From Chitinophaga pinensis (GTDB taxonomy: Bacteria; Bacteroidota; Bacteroidia; Chitinophagales; CAMDFR01): DNA of 64,000 nt. A model generated the notes under the pieces. It was not told the DNA's origin. It searched no databases and worked only from the letters and a program-made list of their open reading frames with translations. Location: assembly GCA_945897725.1 (NCBI GenBank), contig CAMDFR010000001.1:62001-126000 (forward strand). Direction: 5' to 3'. A program made the position numbers and the translations under genes. Below, piece after piece: positions 52,462 to 61,837 of the stretch. Every line of letters starts with the position of its first letter. The first letter of the stretch is position 1.

Positions 52462-52612
52462 GGGCCTGCCCACCATTTCCAACAGCCACAATCATTTGTT
52501 GATATTGCAAATAAGTTCTCCAAGCATGTTCTGACGTGGTGGTCGCGCTATTCGCTGCTATCTTTTTGAAAGAAAAACAAAAAGGATATCCGCTGCTATC
52601 GCTCAGGCAAAT
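52462..52612 (+). repeat. Dispersed intergenic repeat, family C, copy 2
   Basis: Starts GGGCCTGCC and ends GGATATCCGCTGCTATCGCT then CAGGCAAAT. Same length and orientation as 1163-1313, and again placed right after a + strand stop codon. A degenerate third end-motif (GGATATCCGTTTCTATCGCT) is at 52752-52771. The gap 52454-52883 contains only repeats and the hipB operator. Confidence 0.7.
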
Positions 52613-52703
52613 CTTAATAACAAAAATGTTTTGTTGTCAATAAGATAAAAAAGCACTGCTCGTCCACATTTGTAATACAGATGCTTGAATTTTACACTTG
52701 CAA

Positions 52704-52733
52704 TGGCACGAGTGGAAAACACTCGCGCCAAAG
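52704..52733 (+). repeat. Dispersed palindromic repeat, family A, copy 3
   Basis: GGCACGAGTG-GAAAA-CACTCGCGCC, one mismatch in a 10 bp stem, followed by AAAG. The core is the same as at 1592-1630 and 29475-29512, but the upstream TTCGAAGA flank is not kept. Confidence 0.7.
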
Positions 52734-52837
52734 GTTTATTGGCCTAGAGCAAGGATATCCGTTTCTATCGCTAACTAGTTACAGTTCTTTCGTTGCTTTC
52801 CTTTATACTACAAAATCTTTTTCTGCTTAAATGTTGT

Positions 52838-52874
52838 TTATTATCTACAAAAAAACCATATTTGTGGATAATAA
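52838..52874. promoter_or_regulatory. 14 bp inverted repeat, likely HipB operator
   Basis: TTATTATCTACAAA (52838-52851) and TTTGTGGATAATAA (52861-52874) are complementary with one G-T pair around a 9-base centre, ending 9 bases before the hipB ATG. The TATC/GATA arms recall the HipB operator half-sites of E. coli (TATCC...GGATA). Confidence 0.6.
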
Positions 52875-52883
52875 GCAACAAAA

Positions 52884-53180
52884 ATGAACTCAAAAAAGCA
52901 AATCCTCTTCCCCAAACATCTAAAAATCCTACAAGGTCTAGGAGAAAATATTAAACTTGCTAGAAAGAGAAGAAAGCTAACAACTATTCAAGTCTCTGAA
53001 AGAGCAGGCATTGACAGAACAACTCTTTATCTCATTGAGAGAGGAGCGCCAAGTGTCTCTATGGGTGCCTATTTTAATGTGATGCGTGTACTGGGTTTGC
53101 AAGACGACTTTTTAAAATTGGCAGCAGAAGATAAACATGGAAGAGATATTCAAGATTTAAAACTTTTAAGAGGTAAATAA
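52884..53180 (+). CDS. hipB: HipB-like XRE antitoxin/repressor
   Basis: A 98-residue DNA-binding antitoxin. The HTH occupies about 20-75: IKLARKRRKLTTIQVSERAG, then IDRTTLYLIERGAPSVSMGA and a following helix. A basic patch (RKRRK) precedes it. HipB proteins bind operators as dimers, repress the hipBA promoter and hold HipA inactive. The stop is directly followed by the hipA ATG with no gap. A 14 bp inverted repeat just upstream is the probable binding site, so the operon is likely autoregulated. Confidence 0.93.
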   Translation: MNSKKQILFPKHLKILQGLGENIKLARKRRKLTTIQVSERAGIDRTTLYLIERGAPSVSMGAYFNVMRVLGLQDDFLKLAAEDKHGRDIQDLKLLRGK

Positions 53181-54431
53181 ATGGCGACAGACAAAATAGA
53201 TATATTGGTGTATGCAGATTGGTTCGAAGCAAATGGACAAAAACTCGTAGGAACACTTTCGGCACATCTAGGCAAGGCAAGGAAAACATTCAGTTTTGAG
53301 TTTGATGAAAAATTCTTGGAATCAGAGAAGCCTTTCCTCTTCGATCCAGAGATCAGTTGGAATAAAGGACTACAATTCCCAGTTGGGAAATCCATTTTTG
53401 GCATTTTTAATGATGCAATGCCAGATACTTGGGGACGCACATTGATGAAAAGGAGAGAAGCACAAATGGCTAAGGAAGAAAAGAGAGCTCCCAAAAATTT
53501 GTATGACTTGGATTTTTTGATGGGGGTAAATGATGAGAGTAGAATGGGAGCATTGCGCTTTAAGTTAGAAGAAGATGCGCCTTTTTTAAATAATGATAGG
53601 ACACGTCCAACTCCGCCTTGGTCTTCTGTTAGAGAGCTGCAACATGGAATTACATTCATTGAATCTGAAAAAGAGAATAAAGAGGTACGTAAATGGTTAA
53701 GTATATTGTTAGCACCAGGATCTTCATTGGGAGGTGCAAGACCTAAAGCAAATATTCTCGATGAAAAAGGAAATATATGGATTGCTAAATTCCCTTCAAA
53801 AGGAGATGCCATTGATAAAGCAGCGTGGGAATTTCTGGCCTATAAACTTGCCATAAAAGCAGGCATTGAAATGGCAGAGTGCAAGATTGAACACATTGCA
53901 GGCAAGCACCATACTTTTTTTACCAAACGCTTTGACCGTATTAAACAAAAGAGAGTGCACTTTGCATCGGCCATGACAATGACAGGGAATAATGAAGATA
54001 CCATTAAAGATACTTCTCCAAGCTATTTAGATATTGCAGAATTTATTCAATTCAACGAATCAAATAATAAAAGTGAATTGCATCAATTGTGGCGAAGAAT
54101 GGCGTTTAATATAGCGATTTCGAATACGGATGATCACTTGAGAAATCATGGATTTGTGTTTCATAATAATGGGTGGCAATTATCTCCAGCCTACGATATC
54201 AATCCATCCATTGATAAAGACGGACTCTCCTTGAATATTGATACCGATAATAATGCTTTGGACTTTGATGTTGCTATGAGTGTAGGCGAATACTTTCAGT
54301 TGAACGAAAAGCAAATGCTTCTCATTTTAAATGACATTAAAAGCGCGGTAAAAAATTGGAAAACACTCGCAATAAAAATTGGAATTTCGAAAGCAGAGAT
54401 GCATTTGATGAGTGGTGCATTTAAGTTTTAA
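53181..54431 (+). CDS. hipA: HipA-like serine/threonine kinase toxin
   Basis: A 416-residue kinase toxin. In E. coli, HipA phosphorylates glutamyl-tRNA synthetase and stops translation; whether this homologue has the same target is unknown (a gltX lies 28 kb away in the window). It has the HipA N-terminal domain (about 1-110, with FEFDEKFLESE and PVGKSIFGIFNDAMPDTWGR). The kinase glycine-rich loop is PGSSLGGARPKA, the catalytic-loop segment SNTDDHLRNHGF lies near residue 318, and the metal-binding segment is LSPAYDINPS. All core motifs look intact. Confidence 0.94.
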   Translation: MATDKIDILVYADWFEANGQKLVGTLSAHLGKARKTFSFEFDEKFLESEKPFLFDPEISWNKGLQFPVGKSIFGIFNDAMPDTWGRTLMKRREAQMAKEEKRAPKNLYDLDFLMGVNDESRMGALRFKLEEDAPFLNNDRTRPTPPWSSVRELQHGITFIESEKENKEVRKWLSILLAPGSSLGGARPKANILDEKGNIWIAKFPSKGDAIDKAAWEFLAYKLAIKAGIEMAECKIEHIAGKHHTFFTKRFDRIKQKRVHFASAMTMTGNNEDTIKDTSPSYLDIAEFIQFNESNNKSELHQLWRRMAFNIAISNTDDHLRNHGFVFHNNGWQLSPAYDINPSIDKDGLSLNIDTDNNALDFDVAMSVGEYFQLNEKQMLLILNDIKSAVKNWKTLAIKIGISKAEMHLMSGAFKF

Positions 54432-54480
54432 TGATGCTGTAAATACGATAGTGTGCTTACAGCTTGTGTTTTAGAGGAAC

Positions 54481-54510
54481 AAAAAAAAGCCCCTCTTAAA
54501 AAAGAGAGGC
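54481..54510 (-). terminator. Terminator of the DUF1573 gene
   Basis: A GCCCCTCTT/AAGAGAGGC stem with one mismatch and a 4-base loop. On the minus strand it is followed by eight T. It lies 25 bp past the DUF1573 stop and between convergent genes. Confidence 0.8.
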
Positions 54511-54534
54511 TCAATCAATATTATTTTTAAAATC

Positions 54535-54978
54535 TTATTTACCAGGAGTTACTGCTGGAGCTGTTTCTGCTGGTGCATTAACCGTACCGTGTATTTTTAA
54601 GATTTTAGTTCCACTTGGATCATTTGTATCAACACTTACTGTTTTAGTAAATGCACCAGTTCTCTTTGTGTCATAGTGAACTTTAATGATACCTGATTTA
54701 CCTGGCATAATTGGTTCAGTAGGACAATCAGGAACTGTACAACCGCAAGATCCTCTACAAGTAGAGATAATCAAGGCTTCTTGACCTGTGTTTTTAAATT
54801 TGAATTCTCTTGTTCCATCAGCACCATTTTCGATAGTACCATAGTCCATATCTTCAGACACGAACTCAATCTTCGCCAATGATGGTTTTGGAGTTGCTGC
54901 TGTTGTTGTAGTTGCTGCTTGAGCAAAACCGAAGTAAGAAACCCCGCTCAAAGCCAACATCAAGAATAACTTTTTCAT
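54535..54978 (-). CDS. DUF1573 exported protein
   Basis: A 147-residue secreted protein with signal peptide (MKKLFLMLALSGVSYFGFAQ) and a single Ig-like DUF1573 domain: MDYGTIENGADGTREFKFKN, TCRGSCGCTVPDCPTEPI and GIIKVHYDTKRTGAFTKTV. The SCGCT motif is the family hallmark; its cysteines may form a disulfide or bind metal. A Thr/Ala-rich linker precedes the domain, and a short Pro/Ala tail follows. The family is abundant in Bacteroidota envelopes with no defined function. Monocistronic, with a terminator. Confidence 0.92.
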   Translation of the reverse strand: MKKLFLMLALSGVSYFGFAQAATTTTAATPKPSLAKIEFVSEDMDYGTIENGADGTREFKFKNTGQEALIISTCRGSCGCTVPDCPTEPIMPGKSGIIKVHYDTKRTGAFTKTVSVDTNDPSGTKILKIHGTVNAPAETAPAVTPGK

Positions 54979-55186
54979 AATTCTGTTTGTTTTTTTGTGA
55001 ATAATTGATTTTTATGTATCTCGTCTTTCAACTAAGATGTTTTTCTATGAATTACATTTACAATTGCTATGCCAAAAGTGACATTTTTAGACCCCAACTG
55101 ATTCTTTTTCGTCCTACAATTATCTAATATGCTGATTATCTGTATTTTAATGTTTTTAAAAAACTTTGGAAACTTTTGTACCTTTT

Positions 55187-55217
55187 TTTGTTTCCATGGT
55201 AATAGTATGTAAATTTG
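55187..55217 (+). promoter_or_regulatory. Bacteroidota promoter of the efflux operon (TTTG-N19-TAAATTTG)
   Basis: The -33 element TTTG (55187-55190) and -7 element TAAATTTG (55210-55217) are both exact, with the canonical 19-base spacer. The -7 box ends 16 bases before the tetR-family ATG. The best promoter in the window. Confidence 0.8.
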
Positions 55218-55233
55218 CACTCGAAAAGAAAAA

Positions 55234-55845
55234 ATGGCAACATTAGTAGACATATTACAGAAGGCTGAGCAACTCTTTTTTAAGTTTGGTATCAAGTCCA
55301 TCAGCATGGATGATCTGAGCAAAGAAATGAGAATCTCTAAAAAAACTTTGTACTCCTTTGTTGCCAATAAAGAGGAACTCGTTTTCCTAGTAATAAAAAA
55401 CCACCTCCACGAAGAGAAAAACAAAGTGGATGAAACTGTAAAACAAGCCTCCAACTCCATAGAAGAATTTGTAATGATACTCATGTACAACTATTCTCAA
55501 ATAAACGAGATGAATGCAAGTACGCTCTATGATATACAAAAGTACTATCCACAAAGCTGGGATCAATTCACAGAATATAAAGAAAAATATATTCAGGTCT
55601 ATATTCTACAAAATCTACAAAAGGGTATCAAAGAAGGTTTGTATAGAAGCGAATTAAATCCAGAAATCATCGCCCTCATTTATGTCAATAGCATCGATAC
55701 CATTTTTAATATTAGCACAGAAAAGTTTAACAAAAACGATATTGGCAATATGCTACGTGAATATGTTACCTATCATTTACACGGCATTGTATCAGACCAA
55801 GGAAAAGAATATCTACATAATTATTTAAATAAAACAAATCAATAA
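55234..55845 (+). CDS. TetR-family transcriptional regulator
   Basis: A 203-residue regulator. The N-terminal HTH is about residues 1-50, with ILQKAEQLFFKFGIKSISMD and DLSKEMRISKKTLYSFVANK (recognition helix KKTLYSFV). The C-terminal ligand-binding domain is helical. It is the first gene of a four-gene efflux operon; its TAA overlaps the ATG of the TolC-like gene by one base (TAATG). Family knowledge suggests it represses its own promoter until an effector binds. In many Bacteroidota RND operons the regulator leads the cluster exactly like this. Confidence 0.93.
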   Translation: MATLVDILQKAEQLFFKFGIKSISMDDLSKEMRISKKTLYSFVANKEELVFLVIKNHLHEEKNKVDETVKQASNSIEEFVMILMYNYSQINEMNASTLYDIQKYYPQSWDQFTEYKEKYIQVYILQNLQKGIKEGLYRSELNPEIIALIYVNSIDTIFNISTEKFNKNDIGNMLREYVTYHLHGIVSDQGKEYLHNYLNKTNQ

Positions 55846-57188
55846 TGAAGTTAGTATCATTAAAACAATTGAGTGTTGTACTGCTGGTGCTTGCATCTCA
55901 AGTCATCTTAGCGCAGCAAGAAAAAGCCTATTCCATAAAAGATGCCGTAGACTATGCCTTGCAGAATAACATTAACGTTAAAAATGCTAAACTCGAATAT
56001 TTAAGCACCAAGAAAAAAACGATAGAAGTAACGTCAATCGGACTTCCTAGCATTAACGCTGGTGCTGAATATACGAATTTTTTCGATTTACCTGTACAGT
56101 TAATTCCCGGTGCGCTCTTTGGCAATCCTGGCACCTCTGCTGAATTAAAATTCGGTAAACCTCAAAATTTCAAGCTTGGATTCGATGCCTCGCAACTCTT
56201 ATTTGATGGTCGATACATCGTTGGTCTTAAAGCAACCAAAGATCTTGTCTTAACAAGTCAACAAGTGATCACAAAATCAGAAATAGATACTAGAAAACAA
56301 GTGTTGAACAGTTATTACGGGGCACTGATCGCTCAAGAAAGCTACAAGATGATTCAGACGAATGAGAGCACTTTAGAAAGAATTTTGTACGAAACAAAAG
56401 AATTATATAAGCAGGGATTTGTAGAAGAATTAGATGTCAATCGATTGGAGTTGGCTTTGTCTAATCTTCATACCACCATCAAAGACATCGAGAATAAATC
56501 AAAAAACGCATTGGATGCCTTAAAGTTTAATATGGGCATAGACATGAAAGAAAACATCGTTCTGACGGAACATTTGGACGACTTACTTTTAAAAGCCACG
56601 CCTGTTACAGACCTTTCTTTTTCACCTGAAAATAGAATCGAATACACTTTATTGAATTCACAAAAAACATTGCTTGGCTATGATGTAAAACAAAAGAGAA
56701 TGGGATACTATCCAAGCATGTATGCTTTTGTTTCCTACTATGCAAACGCACAAAGAGATAAATTCAATTTTTGGAACAATGATAAATGGTTCAGAAATGG
56801 AATCTGGGGCGTAAGCTTAAAAGTGCCTATTTTCGATGGTTTGAACAAAGACGCTCAAATTCAACAAGCTAAAATCAAACAAGCAGAAGCTATCAACACG
56901 CTAGAAAATTTTAAACAAGGCTCTCAATTAGAAGTGTCTGTTGCCAAAAACAATTACCAACACGCTTTAGAAGCATTAGCCGATCAGAAAAAAAACATGG
57001 ATTTAGCAAAGAAAATTCATGACAAAAGTTTGGTGATGTTCAAAGAAGGTGTAGGAACAAGTTATATTCTAGCGCAATCAGATGCTGACCTTGTAACGGC
57101 TCAACTCAATTACATTCAAGCAACGTATGCGGTACTCACCACTAAGACTGACATGGAAGCAGCCTTAGGAAAATTAAATAATTATTAA
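55845..57188 (+). CDS. TolC-family outer-membrane efflux channel
   Basis: A 447-residue outer-membrane factor. A signal peptide (LKQLSVVLLVLASQVILAQQ) is followed by two OEP repeats made mainly of long helices (for example LYKQGFVEELDVNRLELALS and SLVMFKEGVGTSYILAQSDA). The TolC pattern of paired halves, each starting DAVDYALQNNINVKNAKLEY or similar, is visible. It forms the trimeric channel that joins the MFP and RND partners encoded downstream. It is translationally coupled to the TetR gene by a 1-base overlap and 17 bp from the MFP gene. Confidence 0.93.
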   Translation: MKLVSLKQLSVVLLVLASQVILAQQEKAYSIKDAVDYALQNNINVKNAKLEYLSTKKKTIEVTSIGLPSINAGAEYTNFFDLPVQLIPGALFGNPGTSAELKFGKPQNFKLGFDASQLLFDGRYIVGLKATKDLVLTSQQVITKSEIDTRKQVLNSYYGALIAQESYKMIQTNESTLERILYETKELYKQGFVEELDVNRLELALSNLHTTIKDIENKSKNALDALKFNMGIDMKENIVLTEHLDDLLLKATPVTDLSFSPENRIEYTLLNSQKTLLGYDVKQKRMGYYPSMYAFVSYYANAQRDKFNFWNNDKWFRNGIWGVSLKVPIFDGLNKDAQIQQAKIKQAEAINTLENFKQGSQLEVSVAKNNYQHALEALADQKKNMDLAKKIHDKSLVMFKEGVGTSYILAQSDADLVTAQLNYIQATYAVLTTKTDMEAALGKLNNY

Positions 57189-57205
57189 TACAAATAAATT
57201 TATCA

Positions 57206-58315
57206 ATGAAAAAAATTAGTTTCATTCTGATTGCAACAGCATTTTTAATGTCATGCGGCGGCAAAAAAACAACCGAACAACAAATTGCAGATCTAAAAAA
57301 AGAAAAAGAAAAAATTGAAGCTTCCATCAAAGACTTAGAAGACAAACTCCCCCCTAAGCAAGAAAATGCATCTAAAAAAGCAATCTCTGTAGAATCTATC
57401 AAAACATCTGAATTCAAGCACTTTATTGAGTTGCAAGGCAATGTGGAAGCTGAAGAGAATATGTGGGTAACCTCCACTGGTGGCATCATCACACGTGTAT
57501 TTGTAAAAGAAGGAGACGTGGTGAGGGTTGGGCAAGTATTGGCAGAAACAGATATGACACCGATGATTAGTGCCATAGAAGAAGCAAAGAACGGACTCTC
57601 CCTAGCAACCACTGTTTACGAAAAACAAAAAAGATTATGGGACCAAAACATAGGAAGCGAGATTCAATATTTACAAGCAAAAACAAATAAAGAAAATGTT
57701 GAGAAAACGATTGACAGACTACAAGCTCAACTAAACATGAGTAAAATGAAGTCACCAATCAATGGAACAGTGGATGAAGTGAAGGTTAGACTTGGAGAAA
57801 TGGCATCGCCGGGAACGCCCTACAGTGGCATCCGCGTCATTAATACCAATAAACTTTCTGTGAAAGCTAAATTATCTGATACCTATTTATCGAAAGTAAA
57901 AAAAGGGGATAAAGTTCAAATCGTTTTTCCTGACATTGACAAAACCATCGAAAGTCAATTGACCTTCGTAGGCAATGTGGTGAATGCGCAAAACAGATCC
58001 TTTACGGTAGAATCGCAGTTAAATAATAGCGGTGGAGATTTTGCTGCCAACATGATTGCTAAAATGATGATCAACGATATCAATATCAAAGATGCCATCA
58101 CTGTTCCAACAAACATCATTCAAAAATCTTTAGATGGCACTTTCGTATTGCTTGTAGAAGCTGAAAACGGCAAACAAATTGCTAAAAAAAGAATGATCAC
58201 CATTGGTCTAGAATATAATGGCGTTACACAAATCCTCTCTGGCTTAAATGTCGGCGACAAATACATTTCATTCGGTTATTCCGAAATTAATGAAGGACAA
58301 ATGGTAACATTTTAA
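57206..58315 (+). CDS. RND efflux periplasmic adaptor (membrane fusion protein), lipoprotein
   Basis: A 369-residue adaptor linking the inner-membrane pump to the TolC channel. The signal ends in a lipobox (ATAFLMSC, Cys about residue 16), giving a lipid anchor. A Lys/Glu-rich coiled coil (about 24-50, LKKEKEKIEASIKDLEDKL) comes next. The HlyD-like biotinyl-lipoyl half motifs follow (VFVKEGDVVRVGQVLAETD and SPINGTVDEVKVRLGEMASP), then a helical hairpin, a beta-barrel and a membrane-proximal domain (RKRMITIGLEYN-like). It lies between the TolC and RND genes. Confidence 0.93.
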   Translation: MKKISFILIATAFLMSCGGKKTTEQQIADLKKEKEKIEASIKDLEDKLPPKQENASKKAISVESIKTSEFKHFIELQGNVEAEENMWVTSTGGIITRVFVKEGDVVRVGQVLAETDMTPMISAIEEAKNGLSLATTVYEKQKRLWDQNIGSEIQYLQAKTNKENVEKTIDRLQAQLNMSKMKSPINGTVDEVKVRLGEMASPGTPYSGIRVINTNKLSVKAKLSDTYLSKVKKGDKVQIVFPDIDKTIESQLTFVGNVVNAQNRSFTVESQLNNSGGDFAANMIAKMMINDINIKDAITVPTNIIQKSLDGTFVLLVEAENGKQIAKKRMITIGLEYNGVTQILSGLNVGDKYISFGYSEINEGQMVTF

Positions 58316-58385
58316 GCACTCCTTGAAGCTGCTAGAAATACGCTATGGATTGACATAGCAAAAATAAAATTATAAAAAAAAAGAG

Positions 58386-61300
58386 ATGGATATTGAAAGA
58401 TTAAAAGAACTCAAGTTTACCACTTGGTGTATCAATAATAAAACAAGTATTTATGTGATCACATTGATCATTACAATTGCAGGTTTAGTAACATACAATA
58501 AACTACCGAAAGAATTATTCCCAGATGTAGTGGTACCAACAATTTCTGTTGCCACAATCTATCCTGGAGCAACACCGGAGGATATCGAAAATCTAGTGAC
58601 TAAACCCCTAGAAAAACAAATGAAATCCTTGAATGGTGTCAAAAAAGTAACGAGTACATCGATGTCAGATTTCTCTCTCATCGTGGTAGAATTTAATACC
58701 GATCTTTTGCCGAAAGATTGTAAGCAGAAGGTAACTGACGCGGTAGGAAAAGGCAAGAAAGATTTACCCACCGACTTAAAATCGGACCCCCAAATTCAGG
58801 AGTTCGATATCTCTGAGCTACCAATTATGAATATCAATCTAGCCGGAAATATTCCACTAGATCAACTTAAAAAACAAGCAGAAGATTTAAAAAACAAAAT
58901 TGAAAGTCTAAACGGAATCACCCGTGTAGACATTGTTGGTGGCCTGGAAAGAGAAATACAAGTCGAGATTGATTTGTATAAAATGACTAGTGTTGGCCTA
59001 ACATTGCTTGATATTGAAAATGCCATTAGCAGACAGAACATGAATATTTCTGGTGGTGAGATGCAGATTGGAGAACTCAAAAGAAACGTCAGAATTACTG
59101 GTGAATTTGAAGATCCTAAAGAAATTGAAGATATGGTCCTTCGCTCTTTTATGGGTAATTCTGTTTTTGTGAAAGACATCGCTACCGTTACAGATGCTTA
59201 CAAAGAAAGATCCGATTTCGCTCGACTAGACGGCAAATCTGTAATCACCCTCAACGTGATCAAAAGAAGTGGAGCCAATTTGATTGATTGCGCAGATAAT
59301 ATCAATGTTATTTTAGACGAAAGCAGAAAGACAGATTTCCCTAAGGGAATGACAGATACCATCACTGGCGATACTTCCGGCAAAACGAGGCTACAGCTGC
59401 ATGATCTCATCAATACGGTAATCCTTGGTTTCGTATTTGTTGTTTTTGTACTTATGTTTTTTATGGGATTTACCAACGCTTTTTTCGTTGGCTTGGCTGT
59501 TCCTTTATCTTGTATGATCGCCTTCCTACTCATGCCAACCCTCGGCATGACCATGAATGTAATTGTATTATTCTCTTTTCTGCTTGCCCTAGGTATCATT
59601 GTGGATGATGCAGTGGTGGTGATTGAAAACACGCATCGTATTTTCAATAACTATGATTATTCAATAAAAGATGCCGCCAAGTATGCCGCTGGCGAGGTTT
59701 TTATTCCTGTATTAGCAGGTACCCTTACAACGCTCGCGCCTTTCGTTCCGCTATTATTCTGGCCTGGCATCATTGGCAAATTTATGCACCATCTTCCTGT
59801 TACTTTAATTATCACATTAGGCGCATCACTTGTGGTGGCATTCGTGATGAACCCTGTATTTGCAGTTACTTTTATGACGAAAGATCATGATGCTGATGGC
59901 AAATTAACGCAAAGAAAAGGATTTTTTGCTGCCAACAAATATGGCTTTATTGTTTTTGGTTTGGTCGCGATCATCAGCTATATCAAAGAATGGTATGGTG
60001 TAGCCAACTTCTCTGTTTTCATGATTCTTTTAATCATTATTTTCCACTTTGTTTTTAGTAAAGCAATCGTTGCTTGGCAAACAAAAATTTGGCCTCGTTT
60101 TATCGCAAGTTATAAAAACCTATTGTCTAAATTAGTAATTGGTTTCCGACCTGCTTTGATGTTGGTAGCCACCGTGGTAATGCTGGTACTGAGTATTGTG
60201 ATTTTTATGGCAAGCAATCCAAAAACAAATATCTTCCCGCAAGGAGAACCAAACTTCGCTTACGTCTATTGTAAACTTCCAAATGGAACAGCAGCAACGG
60301 TTACAGATAGCATCACCAAAGGCATAGAAAAAAGAGTGGCAAAAGTGATTGGTGAAAAAAATGATCTCGTGAGTTCTGTAATTTCAAATGTTGGATTGGG
60401 TGCTGGTGATCCTCAAAATCCTGACAAGGTGCCAACGCCACACAAAAGCAAAGTGACGGTCGCCTTTGTTCAGTTTGACCAACGAAAAGGGAAATCAACT
60501 CAAGAGCTTCTAGATAAACTCAAAGAAGAATTCGCGAAGGGAGTGAGTGGCGCTGAAATCACTGTAGAGCCTGAAAGCAATGGTCCACCAGTAGGCAAAC
60601 CAATCAATGTTGAAATTAGTGGTGACGATTTCGCAGAGCTCAATGTTTTGGCAGAAAAGGTTAAAGTTGAATTCAATAAAGCTGGCATCAAAGGATACAG
60701 TGAGTTAAAAAGTGATTTACAGATAAGCAAACCTGAAATCATTGTTCAACTAGATAAAGAAAAAATGCAAAGAGAAGGAATCTCCTTGGCTCAGGCTGCT
60801 GGTGAACTTCGAACTGCACTTTATGGTAAAGAAGTATCAAAATATAGAGACAAGGATAAAGATGCACCCATCATCATTCGCCTAGATGCCAAATACAGAA
60901 GCAAGATGGAAACATTGTTAAACTTAAATATCTCTTTTATGGATATGTCCATTGGGGCTTACAAACAAATTCCATTGTCTGCGATATCAACCATAAAATA
61001 TGATAACTCTGTAAGTATGATCAATCGAAAAAATCAAAAAAGAATCTTAAATCTTACGGCAGAACCTTCTAAGGGATATGAAGCCAGCACCATCACCAAT
61101 GCCATGAAAGAAGTTGTAAAATCCATGGACAAACCTATCGGATACGATGTTAAAATGGTGGGAGAACAAGAACAACAAGAAGAAACAACCAACTTCTTAG
61201 GCGTGGCTTTTGGCGGTGCTTTGGCGCTGATGTTTTTAATTCTTGTGACACAATTCAACTCGGTAGCTAAGCCATTAATTATTTTCACAACTGTTGTTTT

Positions 61301-61757
61301 TAGTATCATTGGCATCATGCTCGGATTCACTTTTACAGGCATGACTTTCTCTATCGTAATGACAGGAGTCGGCTTGTTTGCCCTTGCTGGAATTGTGGTT
61401 AGAAATGGAATCTTAATGATCGAATTTATCGATGAGTTAAAAGAACGTGGCCTTTCGCTTCAAGAAGCTGTGATAGAAGGTGGTGCTACTAGAATGACAC
61501 CTGTTATTCTTACCGCGATGAGCGCTATCCTCGGCCTAATTCCACTTGCCATTGGTCTAAACATGGACTTTGCTACCATGTTCAGTGAGTTCAATCCTCA
61601 CTTTTTTATCGGTGGCGACAATGTAGCATTCTGGGGACCCTTAGCATGGACAATGATTTTTGGACTCATCTTCGCAACATTTCTTACCTTGGTACTTGTG
61701 CCACTCATGGTGCTGATGGTAGAAAGAGCTTCTGATAAAATTTTTAAAAGAAACTAG
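58386..61757 (+). CDS. RND-family multidrug efflux permease (AcrB/MexB-like)
   Basis: A 1123-residue proton-driven inner-membrane transporter, slightly longer than the usual ~1040. It has a first membrane span near 22-40, then the porter domain with VVPTISVATIYPGATPEDIE. The transmembrane half contains LGIIVDDAVVVIENTHRIF, whose Asp-Asp pair is the family proton-relay motif. A second porter domain and a second transmembrane block follow (GIVVRNGILMIEFIDELKER). The extra length lies mainly in additional hydrophobic sequence at mid-protein (about 520-560). The substrate is unknown. It ends the TetR-TolC-MFP-RND operon and meets a bidirectional terminator. Confidence 0.95.
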   Translation: MDIERLKELKFTTWCINNKTSIYVITLIITIAGLVTYNKLPKELFPDVVVPTISVATIYPGATPEDIENLVTKPLEKQMKSLNGVKKVTSTSMSDFSLIVVEFNTDLLPKDCKQKVTDAVGKGKKDLPTDLKSDPQIQEFDISELPIMNINLAGNIPLDQLKKQAEDLKNKIESLNGITRVDIVGGLEREIQVEIDLYKMTSVGLTLLDIENAISRQNMNISGGEMQIGELKRNVRITGEFEDPKEIEDMVLRSFMGNSVFVKDIATVTDAYKERSDFARLDGKSVITLNVIKRSGANLIDCADNINVILDESRKTDFPKGMTDTITGDTSGKTRLQLHDLINTVILGFVFVVFVLMFFMGFTNAFFVGLAVPLSCMIAFLLMPTLGMTMNVIVLFSFLLALGIIVDDAVVVIENTHRIFNNYDYSIKDAAKYAAGEVFIPVLAGTLTTLAPFVPLLFWPGIIGKFMHHLPVTLIITLGASLVVAFVMNPVFAVTFMTKDHDADGKLTQRKGFFAANKYGFIVFGLVAIISYIKEWYGVANFSVFMILLIIIFHFVFSKAIVAWQTKIWPRFIASYKNLLSKLVIGFRPALMLVATVVMLVLSIVIFMASNPKTNIFPQGEPNFAYVYCKLPNGTAATVTDSITKGIEKRVAKVIGEKNDLVSSVISNVGLGAGDPQNPDKVPTPHKSKVTVAFVQFDQRKGKSTQELLDKLKEEFAKGVSGAEITVEPESNGPPVGKPINVEISGDDFAELNVLAEKVKVEFNKAGIKGYSELKSDLQISKPEIIVQLDKEKMQREGISLAQAAGELRTALYGKEVSKYRDKDKDAPIIIRLDAKYRSKMETLLNLNISFMDMSIGAYKQIPLSAISTIKYDNSVSMINRKNQKRILNLTAEPSKGYEASTITNAMKEVVKSMDKPIGYDVKMVGEQEQQEETTNFLGVAFGGALALMFLILVTQFNSVAKPLIIFTTVVFSIIGIMLGFTFTGMTFSIVMTGVGLFALAGIVVRNGILMIEFIDELKERGLSLQEAVIEGGATRMTPVILTAMSAILGLIPLAIGLNMDFATMFSEFNPHFFIGGDNVAFWGPLAWTMIFGLIFATFLTLVLVPLMVLMVERASDKIFKRN

Positions 61758-61772
61758 GCTATCTATTAAAAT

Positions 61773-61810
61773 AAAAAAAGCGAATAGGTTGTGATCTATT
61801 CGCTTTTTTT
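61773..61810. terminator. Bidirectional terminator between the efflux operon and the metal-sensor-like gene
   Basis: An AGCGAATAG/CTATTCGCT stem with an 8-base loop, flanked by seven A on the left and eight T on the right, so it works for both convergent transcripts. Confidence 0.88.
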
Positions 61811-61837
61811 TATGCTTTATTTTTGCTGTAAAACATT

